Source: an uncultured Geobacteraceae bacterium (GTDB lineage Bacteria; Desulfobacterota; Desulfuromonadia; Geobacterales; Pseudopelobacteraceae). From it: a DNA stretch of 6,214 nt. The number at the start of each line of letters is the position of its first letter. Position 1 is the first letter of the stretch. A program made the translations under genes and the position numbers. Below are positions 1 to 4,581 of the stretch, one piece after another. The notes beneath the pieces are model-generated. The model saw only the letters and a program-made list of their open reading frames with translations, did not search any database and had not been told where the DNA came from. The stretch covers positions 1 through 6,214 of the forward strand of contig CAIRND010000104.1 in the NCBI GenBank assembly GCA_903879825.1. Direction: 5' to 3'.

Positions 1-374
1 GAAGCGGCACCGCACGAGGCCTGTTCAATCTCCTTGATCATGGCCTGCGCCCCCTCTCTTCGGCACTATCGGCTTTGGCACTCATCAAGGAGAGTAACGC
101 TATCAGCAGTTACGACAGAGTCCTTGACCTTCTGAAGCGACGTGAACTGGATGTCGAGCTGGCTGAAAAGATACTCGAAACCTGGCATACTCTGCATGAA
201 CTGCGCCTGTGGCGCGAGCAGGCCGCTAGCGCCACTCAGCAAAGCGAGTTTTCTTCATATCTGAATCCTGATGATTTGACGAGCGAGCAGCGCCATTCGC
301 TTAAAACGGCACTGACATCCGTTGCGGCTATACAGCGGCATGTCGGCATCGTTTTTTCCGGGTTAGGGGAATAA
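1..374 (+). CDS. C-terminal part of a DUF294-type putative nucleotidyltransferase (CBS-domain signalling protein), 5' end outside window
   Basis: The frame is open from the first bases (first full codon at 3) to TAA at 372-374, giving 123 residues of a longer protein. A TTG at 75 is in frame, but the upstream codons read as the same domain (GLFNLLDHGLRPLSSALSA), so 75 is not the true start. The helical pattern, with an early GL-RPL-x-ALAL segment, a middle SSYDRVLDLLKRREL segment, then LHELRLWREQ and LNPDDLTSEQRHSLKTAL, resembles the DUF294_C 'substrate-binding' domain. In that family this domain follows CBS or cyclic-nucleotide-binding domains and a GlnD-like nucleotidyltransferase domain. 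Those parts would lie upstream and cannot be seen. The family is presumed to be cytoplasmic and regulatory; its substrate is unknown. The stop is 5 bp before the next gene, so the two are probably cotranscribed. The family call rests on remembered sequence pattern. Confidence 0.7.
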   Translation, partial: SGTARGLFNLLDHGLRPLSSALSALALIKESNAISSYDRVLDLLKRRELDVELAEKILETWHTLHELRLWREQAASATQQSEFSSYLNPDDLTSEQRHSLKTALTSVAAIQRHVGIVFSGLGE

Positions 375-379
375 GCGCC

Positions 380-1225
380 ATGATTTTGTCGCTTTCAAGC
401 GGAAGCCTGTTTACCCTGCCGTTGCAACGGGTATTCGAACTTGCGGCTGAGTCCGGCTTTGAGGGGCTTGAACTGATCATCAACCAGGATTTTCAGCGGG
501 TCAACTCCGCAAAACTGGTACGTTCACTCCAGAAAATAGCCACGATCCATTCCATCCATGCCCCGTTTATGGAGCTGGACGGCTGGGGAGGAACCATCGA
601 CTCGATCAAGCATTCGGTGGCGCTCGCTGCTGAATGCGACATCCCTCTGGTGAATTTCCATCCCCCCTCCTGGATGGGGCTGGAGATTGGATTCTGGCGC
701 TGGCTGTACAGCATACATGACTACCAGAAAGAGCTTGGCCTGAACGGGCAGGTGGCCATTGCCATGGAAAATATGCCGTGGGTAGGCAAGTGGAAAATCA
801 ACCCGAATATTCTTTCCAATACGCAACGGATGGTCGATTTCATCAGGGATCACAACCTGTACATGACATTCGACTGCACCCATATGGGGTCAGGCAAAAC
901 AAATTTTATCAACGATTTTTTTCTCTGTTACGACTCGGATCGCATTCTTAATATCCATTTTTCCGACTATGGCCATGATCGTGAACACCTGCTTCCGGGG
1001 CATGGCATTCTGCCGTTGACTCGATTTCTTAATCATCTTCGCAACACAGAGTATCAAAGTACCGTCACGCTTGAACTCGACCCGAAGGAATTCCCAAAGG
1101 GAGAACATAATATTCTGGAAAGCCTGAAAGAGATCCTCGCCTATCTGCGCTTGGAAACCAGTCCGCAAGTCGATTCCCGACGTGAGTATACCCAAGAGAC
1201 AATACAGGTATCTCCAACCCTATGA
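380..1225 (+). CDS. Sugar phosphate isomerase/epimerase family TIM-barrel protein (endonuclease IV-like fold)
   Basis: This 281-residue protein starts at an ATG preceded by an AGGGGA-type ribosome site (365-370) inside the end of the preceding gene. The N-terminus (MILSLSSGSLFTLPLQRVFELAAESGFEGLEL) is typical of the xylose isomerase-like/AP_endonuc_2 barrel. Residues sit where endonuclease IV binds its metals: His60 (HAPF), His94 (NFHPP), Glu130 (AMEN), Asp165 and His168 (TFDCTHMG), His193 (NIHFSDYG), a D-R-E-H group at 200-203, and Glu232 (LELD). The length of about 280 fits both endonuclease IV and sugar isomerases. The family contains sugar isomerases, epimerases and AP endonucleases, and the sequence alone does not give the substrate. 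The last ~25 residues look disordered and lie outside the barrel. It is likely cytoplasmic and metal-dependent, and it is coupled to the upstream DUF294 gene by a 5-bp gap. Confidence 0.85.
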   Translation: MILSLSSGSLFTLPLQRVFELAAESGFEGLELIINQDFQRVNSAKLVRSLQKIATIHSIHAPFMELDGWGGTIDSIKHSVALAAECDIPLVNFHPPSWMGLEIGFWRWLYSIHDYQKELGLNGQVAIAMENMPWVGKWKINPNILSNTQRMVDFIRDHNLYMTFDCTHMGSGKTNFINDFFLCYDSDRILNIHFSDYGHDREHLLPGHGILPLTRFLNHLRNTEYQSTVTLELDPKEFPKGEHNILESLKEILAYLRLETSPQVDSRREYTQETIQVSPTL

Positions 1226-1281
1226 GTCGTCACGTATGGTGAATCATACCGTTATGCCACTCACAAAAGCGAACTGTTGCC

Positions 1282-2109
1282 ATGCGTGACAGATATGGAG
1301 AAAAAACTTTTTTATATCTGGTGTGCCTCTCTCTCTTTCTGCATCTGGGAGTGGCTGCCGGGCTCTACTATTACCCGCAGGCTCCACCAGACCCTCCAAA
1401 AGAACCGGTTTTTATCGACTTACAAGAGATGACGGAACCTAAACCGCCTGCTGAGCAGAAACAACAAGAGACCAGACGTCGTTCCGAACAGCATGTCGTC
1501 GCCCCGCGTGAAAGTGCCCCACGTGGTGATGCACCGCACGATAGCCCGGCGTTTACGAAACCAACGCCACCGTCACCCGCACAGCCGTCACCATCTCAAC
1601 CCGTTCCGCCACAGCCTTCAATCGCTCCCGGCTATTCAGCTTCCAGCCTGCTGAAACAAAAAAAACCGGCTGAGCAGCGTCCTCTATCGGTACAGCATCT
1701 GTTTCCAGGGGCCAACCGTATGGCTAAACTGGAAGAGAGTTATCGGCATAAGTTCGAAGAAAATATTGCGGATGGTGACACCCGTTTTTTGAATAGTGAT
1801 GACATCGTTTTTGGTTCGTTCCTACGCCGTTTTGAAGGTGCGGTATACGGCGTCTGGCGCTATCCGCAGGAAGCGGCGATGAAGGGGATTGAAGGAATAA
1901 CACCCATCAGGATCACCTTTAACCGGCGGGGGGAAGTCACCAATGTCCAGCAACTGGAAAGTTCGGGCTCCCGGATTCTTGATGAAGAGGTGATACGCAC
2001 CATGCGGGCCATCGGTCCGGTGGGAGGATTCCCCAAGGGATATGACAAAGACGAGTTTCATCTGATTGCATTTTTTCAGTATGGCGGATCGAGAAGGTCA
2101 TTGAGGTAG
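1282..2109 (+). CDS. TonB-family energy transducer protein
   Basis: The 275-residue protein has the order expected of TonB. A short cytoplasmic N-terminus is followed by one membrane segment (about residues 9-31), a Pro-rich and charged periplasmic spacer (about 36-130, with runs such as PTPPSPAQPSPSQPVPPQPS), and a C-terminal TonB domain (about 180-268). The membrane helix has Ser17 and His21, the Ser-x3-His spacing conserved in TonB for proton-motive-force coupling with ExbB/ExbD. VFIDLQEM follows the helix as in other TonB proteins. The C-terminal domain shows YPQEAAMKGIEGITPIRITF, then GEVTNVQQLESSGSRILDEE, a good match to the TonB_C core. ATG 1282 is the only usable start, because a TGA lies in frame at 1240 with no start codon between. 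The upstream ribosome site is weak. No exbB, exbD or TonB-dependent receptor is in the window, so the transported substrate is unknown. The stop codon coincides with the left end of a large palindrome. Confidence 0.85.
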   Translation: MRDRYGEKTFLYLVCLSLFLHLGVAAGLYYYPQAPPDPPKEPVFIDLQEMTEPKPPAEQKQQETRRRSEQHVVAPRESAPRGDAPHDSPAFTKPTPPSPAQPSPSQPVPPQPSIAPGYSASSLLKQKKPAEQRPLSVQHLFPGANRMAKLEESYRHKFEENIADGDTRFLNSDDIVFGSFLRRFEGAVYGVWRYPQEAAMKGIEGITPIRITFNRRGEVTNVQQLESSGSRILDEEVIRTMRAIGPVGGFPKGYDKDEFHLIAFFQYGGSRRSLR

Positions 2110-2249
2110 TTTCCGTCCAGAAAGGGTGTTTTTTCGCCCTGACTGCATCAATCTTCGGCGTTGCTTGTGCGGCGTACGGTGGTACGCCTCCGCGCAACCC
2201 CTTGATTTCTTTGTCAGGACAAAAAATCCCCGCTTTCTGAATCGGAAAC
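2109..2249. repeat. 141-bp imperfect palindrome (dispersed-repeat-like element) after the tonB-family gene
   Basis: Matching blocks lie in mirrored order around a centre near 2179.5. GTTTCCG (2109-2115) pairs with CGGAAAC (2243-2249), CAGAAAG (2118-2124) with CTTTCTG (2233-2239), and T6 (2129-2134) with A6 (2221-2226). CCTGAC (2138-2143) pairs with GTCAGG (2213-2218), ATCAA (2147-2151) with TTGAT (2202-2206), and GTTGC (2160-2164) with GCAAC (2194-2198). The core is GGCGTAC (2171-2177), a GGTG loop, and GTACGCC (2182-2188). The coordinate sums of paired blocks stay within 4353-4359, so this is one long structure and not chance hairpins. It could form a long RNA hairpin downstream of the tonB-family gene. 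A dispersed, REP/MITE-like origin is inferred. No transposase is present. Confidence 0.75.
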
Positions 2250-2300
2250 AGATAGCCCGCCTTTCAGTGGTAATCGCAACAATCGTGGCCATTGCATCAC

Positions 2301-2322
2301 GGGCGACCCACCGGGATCGCCC
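2301..2322. repeat. Compact GC-rich palindrome
   Basis: GGGCGACCC (2301-2309), loop ACC, then GGG (2313-2315), a bulged A, and TCGCCC (2317-2322) form a 9-bp stem with one bulge. CTACAAAA follows. This resembles the short 'gggcgacc...ggtcgcccctac' palindromes scattered between genes in many bacterial genomes; the resemblance is from memory. No T-run follows on the plus strand, so it is not a classical terminator in that direction. Together with the 141-bp palindrome it fills most of the gene-free stretch 2110-2347. Confidence 0.55.
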
Positions 2323-2347
2323 CTACAAAAACCCGGAAGGCAAACAA

Positions 2348-2373
2348 CACTATTTACAATACTATTAATAGTG
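2348..2373. promoter_or_regulatory. Palindromic operator for the toxin-antitoxin operon
   Basis: ACTATTAATAGT at 2361-2372 is a perfect 12-bp palindrome. A further half-site CACTATT (2348-2354) is inverted relative to AATAGTG (2367-2373). A related AATAGCACT lies at 2391-2399, just before the ribosome site. The palindrome falls between the proposed -35 and -10 boxes, where a repressor would block RNA polymerase. Phd/YefM antitoxins normally repress their own operon through such sites. Binding by this antitoxin is inferred from position. Confidence 0.6.
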
Positions 2374-2382
2374 TGATTAAAT
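2353..2382 (+). promoter_or_regulatory. Sigma-70-type promoter of the toxin-antitoxin operon
   Basis: TTTACA (2353-2358) matches the -35 consensus at five of six positions. After 18 nt comes TTAAAT (2377-2382), a fair -10 box preceded by TGA (2374-2376), which supplies an extended -10 TGn. The distance to the antitoxin ATG is about 30 nt. The stretch is AT-rich, in contrast to the GC-rich palindromes immediately upstream. This is the only convincing promoter before cobB in the window. Confidence 0.5.
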
Positions 2383-2412
2383 GCACTGCAAATAGCACTA
2401 AGGAGACACCCA

Positions 2413-2667
2413 ATGTCGCACATATCTGCAAATGACCTTAAAATAAAAGGTATATCCGCAATTGAGGCCATGCTTGCCACTCAACCGGAAGCGGTCATTT
2501 CCGTGCGCGGCAAGGAGCGTTTTGTTGTGATGGACATGGACCATTACCATTATCTGCGCGAATGTGAACTAGAATCCGCTCTGGCTCAAACCCGCGCTGA
2601 CATTGCGGAGGGTCGTTTTATCTCAGGAAGCGCCGAAGATCACCTGACCCGACTGAAAGCCGCGTAA
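2413..2667 (+). CDS. Type II antitoxin, Phd/YefM family
   Basis: This 84-residue protein starts at an ATG six bases after a strong AAGGAGA ribosome site (2400-2406). The N-terminal part (SANDLKIKGISAIEAML, then EAVISVRGKERFVVMDMDHYHYLRE, about residues 5-51) has the Phd/YefM pattern of a DNA-binding domain: short beta strand, helix, beta hairpin ending in VVMxxxxY. The acidic, helical C-terminus (about 52-84, ELESALAQTRADIAEGRF) would wrap and neutralise the toxin. It is followed directly by a RelE-like toxin gene, with stop TAA (2665-2667) and toxin ATG (2667-2669) sharing one base. It is expected to neutralise the toxin and to repress the promoter through the palindrome at 2361-2372. The family assignment is strong; the repression is inferred. 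Confidence 0.9.
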   Translation: MSHISANDLKIKGISAIEAMLATQPEAVISVRGKERFVVMDMDHYHYLRECELESALAQTRADIAEGRFISGSAEDHLTRLKAA

Positions 2668-2942
2668 TGAGCTGGACGCTGTTATTTACCGAGCAGTACG
2701 AAAAACGCGCCCAACGTTTTCTTAAGCGGCACCCCGAACTTGAAAAACAGTATCTAAAAACATTGCAATTGATGGAGGCAAACCCGCTCCATCCCTCCTT
2801 GCGCCTGCATCCGCTCGCCGGACGCCTTTCCGGTTTACATTCAGTTTCAATCAACCTTTCCTATCGCATCACCCTTGAGTTTCTGATTCATGACCAGGAG
2901 ATCATCCCCGTAAATGTGGGCGATCACGATTCCGTGTATTGA
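2667..2942 (+). CDS. Type II toxin, RelE/ParE superfamily (likely mRNA interferase)
   Basis: The 91-residue basic protein has the small RelE fold pattern. Two N-terminal helices (FTEQYEKRAQRFLKRHPELEKQYLKTLQLM) precede LHPLAGRLSGLHSVSINLSYRITLEF and a C-terminal GDHDSVY. His48 in HPLAG and His87 near the C-terminus align with two catalytic histidines of YafQ (DHPLQG and GTHxxLF). The other YafQ residues, His63 and Asp67, appear to be Ser61 and Ser65 here, so it is not a strict YafQ. Arg67 in the YRI strand is typical of RelE/ParE toxins. The expected activity is ribosome-dependent mRNA cleavage, though a ParE-like gyrase activity cannot be excluded. It has no strong ribosome site of its own and overlaps the antitoxin by 1 nt, so translation is probably coupled, with antitoxin made first. 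Confidence 0.85.
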   Translation: MSWTLLFTEQYEKRAQRFLKRHPELEKQYLKTLQLMEANPLHPSLRLHPLAGRLSGLHSVSINLSYRITLEFLIHDQEIIPVNVGDHDSVY

Positions 2943-2952
2943 AGGATTATTC

Positions 2953-3048
2953 ATGTCCACCCTCCACAAAAAAAACGACATTGAGAACGACCAGTGCGAC
3001 CACCTGCCCGGCGCGGTGACTGATTTCGTACGGGAGAGGCCACGATGA
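2953..3048 (+). CDS. Small ORF (31 codons) between the toxin and cobB, possible leader or gene remnant
   Basis: ATG 2953 lies six bases after AAGGA (2942-2946), a good ribosome site overlapping the toxin stop. The frame runs 31 codons to TGA 3046-3048, overlapping the cobB ATG (3045-3047) as ATGA, a classic coupling arrangement. The peptide begins MSTLHKKNDIEND and ends HLPGAVTDFVRERPR. It has no membrane segment or recognised domain. The cobB ribosome site GGGAGAGG (3032-3039) lies in its last codons. It could be a translated leader coupling cobB to upstream translation, the surviving start of a lost gene, or a chance frame. I do not recognise it. Confidence 0.4.
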   Translation: MSTLHKKNDIENDQCDHLPGAVTDFVRERPR

Positions 3049-4508
3049 ATGGTTTCCTGATAGCCGCGCCACAGAGCGGCAGCGGCAAGACGACGATCAG
3101 CATGGCAATCATGGCAGCACTGGTGCGACGCGGGATGGCGGTTGCTCCCTTCAAGTGCGGACCGGATTTTATTGACCCCGGCTATCACCGTGTCGTGACG
3201 GGGCGTCCCTCGATTAATCTCGATGGCTGGATGTGCCCGGAGCAATTTGTACGTCAAACCTTTCTGACCGGACAGACCGGTGCGGCAATCGCTATCATCG
3301 AAGGGGTAATGGGGCTCTTTGACGGTATCGGCCCCTCCTCGACCGTGGGCAGCAGCGCCCAGATCGCCGCGATAACCGGCGCGCCGGTTGTTCTGGTGGT
3401 AAATGCCCGTGGCATGGCGGCCAGTGCGGCTGCGCTGGTGGCAGGTTTTGCCCGGTTTGATCCGCTCGTCAGACTGGCGGGTGTAATTTTCAATAACGTC
3501 GGCAGCGTGAGTCACGCCACACTGCTCAAAGAAGCGCTTGCTGCCCATTGTCCCGGGATTCTCTGTCTTGGCTGCGTCCCTCGCGACCAGGCGCTGACCA
3601 TCCCATCGCGGCATCTGGGGCTGGTGACCGCCGATGACAATCCGCTCTCCGAGGAGTTTATCAGACAGTTCGCGGATATGGCAGAAAGTTGCCTCGACCT
3701 GGATCAGCTGAGTCAGCTGCAAATCCCCCCCGGCCCCCCTTTCGTAAAGGGGGGGGCAATCTTGGCACCCAAATTTAACGAGGGGGGAGCAATCTTGGCA
3801 CCCAAATTTAACGAGGGGGGAGCAATCTTGGCAACCCAGCTTGACAAAGGGGGACCGGAGGGGATTTTACCGATAAGAATTGCCGTGGCACGCGACCCCG
3901 CGTTCTGCTTCATGTATGAGGATAATCTTCGTCTGTTGCAGGAGGCGGGAGCAGAGCTCGTTTTTTTCTCGCCGTTACATGATGCCGCCCTACCCGCCGA
4001 TGTGCTCGGTATATATCTGCCGGGCGGCTACCCCGAGCTGTATGCCGGACAGCTGGATAAAAATAACGGCATGAAAGAATCGATCAGAACGGCGGCTCTG
4101 GCAGGTATGCCGATATATGCAGAGTGTGGCGGCTTCGTCTATCTTATGGAGGGAATTGAAGCGTCTGAAGACCAATCGTCAGCAGATTTTGTGGGGATTT
4201 TTCCGGTGCGCTGCAAAATGCTGCCACGTCGCAAGGCGCTTGGCTATCGCCAGGTAGAACTGACAGGGGATGTCAGTATCGGCGCAAAAGGCACGGTGCT
4301 TCGGGGTCATGAATTTCACTACTCAGAGATTGGCCCGATGCCTGAAGAGGTCGAGCGTTGTTATCAGGTTTCACGGCAGGGAGTGACTTTAGGATGGGAG
4401 GGATTTCGGATAGGCAACTGCCTGGCTTCCTATGTACACCTGCATTTTGGCAGTGGGCAGGACATCGCCGGGACGTTTGTTGCCGCGTGTGAAAAACAGC
4501 GCAGATAA
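3045..4508 (+). CDS. cobB: Cobyrinate a,c-diamide synthase (CobB/CbiA) with an in-frame repeat insertion
   Basis: This cytoplasmic enzyme uses ATP and glutamine to amidate the a and c carboxylates of cobyrinic acid in cobalamin (B12) synthesis. The N-terminal dethiobiotin synthetase-like ATPase domain (about 1-222) has P-loop QSGSGKTT (Lys15), FKCGPDFIDPGYH (36-48), GRPSINLDGWM and EGVMGLFDG (86-94). The C-terminal class I-type glutamine amidotransferase domain (about 277-487) has YLPGGYPELYA, nucleophile Cys361 (YAECGGF) and SYVHLHFGS, with His465 or His467 catalytic. Both domains look intact. Residues 227-275 are a Gly-rich linker encoded by a 147-bp repeat; without it the protein would be 438 residues, normal or slightly short for CbiA. 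The ribosome site is GGGAGAGG (3032-3039). No B12 riboswitch is visible upstream. The amidases for sirohydrochlorins (CfbB) and siroheme (DsrN) are related, but no dsr or cfb gene is near. Confidence 0.9.
   Translation: MNGFLIAAPQSGSGKTTISMAIMAALVRRGMAVAPFKCGPDFIDPGYHRVVTGRPSINLDGWMCPEQFVRQTFLTGQTGAAIAIIEGVMGLFDGIGPSSTVGSSAQIAAITGAPVVLVVNARGMAASAAALVAGFARFDPLVRLAGVIFNNVGSVSHATLLKEALAAHCPGILCLGCVPRDQALTIPSRHLGLVTADDNPLSEEFIRQFADMAESCLDLDQLSQLQIPPGPPFVKGGAILAPKFNEGGAILAPKFNEGGAILATQLDKGGPEGILPIRIAVARDPAFCFMYEDNLRLLQEAGAELVFFSPLHDAALPADVLGIYLPGGYPELYAGQLDKNNGMKESIRTAALAGMPIYAECGGFVYLMEGIEASEDQSSADFVGIFPVRCKMLPRRKALGYRQVELTGDVSIGAKGTVLRGHEFHYSEIGPMPEEVERCYQVSRQGVTLGWEGFRIGNCLASYVHLHFGSGQDIAGTFVAACEKQRR
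3721..3867. repeat. 147-bp inverted-repeat element inserted in frame in cobB
   Basis: The left terminus at 3721-3742 (AAAT, C7, GG, C6, TTT) and the right terminus at 3846-3867 (AAA, G5, ACCGG, AGGGG, ATTT) are 22-bp inverted repeats that match at 20 of 22 positions. The left end also holds a perfect 9-bp hairpin, C6TTT-CGT-AAAG6 (3734-3754). Between the termini lie three tandem 33-bp units. The total is exactly 49 codons with no stop in the cobB frame, and the minus strand is also open across it (3713-3913). The shape matches the C/G-run palindromes I recall as dispersed intergenic repeats in Geobacter-like genomes. An insertion origin is inferred from its position at a domain boundary and its base composition. 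Confidence 0.8.
3756..3854 (+). repeat. Three tandem 33-bp repeats within cobB (11-residue peptide repeat)
   Basis: The units are 3756-3788, 3789-3821 and 3822-3854. Units 1 and 2 are identical over all 33 bases; unit 3 matches them at 26 of 33. Because the period is divisible by three, the protein carries GGAILAPKFNE (236-246), GGAILAPKFNE (247-257) and GGAILATQLDK (258-268). The identity of units 1 and 2 points to a recent duplication. Copy-number changes would add or remove 11 residues without breaking the frame. Confidence 0.9.
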
Positions 4509-4581
4509 TACGCCGCTATTCGCCCTTGCTCAGCACCATCTGTTTTTGCAGCGACTGGTAATAAAGATTGTGACGGGGTTG
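4509..4581. other. Short convergent intergenic region without a clear terminator
   Basis: These 73 bp separate the converging ends of cobB and the HDOD gene. I see no GC-rich hairpin with a T-run on either strand. On the minus strand the bases 4581-4519 continue the HDOD reading frame beyond its TGA stop as 21 sense codons, ending at TAG (4518-4516). See the finding on the possible ancestral C-terminus. Confidence 0.4.

Noticed and set aside
524..883. Minus-strand frames opposite the TIM-barrel gene
   Set aside because: The plus-strand protein has a complete set of family motifs, so these frames are by-products.
1234..1249. GTATG...CATAC inverted repeat before the tonB-family gene
   Set aside because: It has only five base pairs and no T-run or link to a promoter, so it could easily be chance.
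2123..2140. AGGGTG-T6-CGCCCT stem-loop as a terminator for the tonB-family gene
   Set aside because: The T-run is in the loop and no T-tract follows the stem. It is better explained as part of the left arm of the 141-bp palindrome.
2126..2368. An 80-codon plus-strand frame after the tonB-family gene
   Set aside because: It is made almost entirely of the palindromic repeats, has no convincing ribosome site and ends inside the toxin-antitoxin promoter.
2943..3044. Cobalamin riboswitch upstream of cobB
   Set aside because: The stretch is only about 100 bp, is occupied by a small ORF, and shows no B12-box-like sequence.
2847..3722. A 291-codon open frame on the minus strand opposite cobB
   Set aside because: It lies wholly antisense to the strongly supported cobB, has low-complexity Arg/His-rich composition and no recognisable domain. 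It is a shadow frame.
3756..3854. CRISPR-like array in cobB
   Set aside because: The repeats are contiguous with no spacers, are only three in number, and are read in frame as protein.
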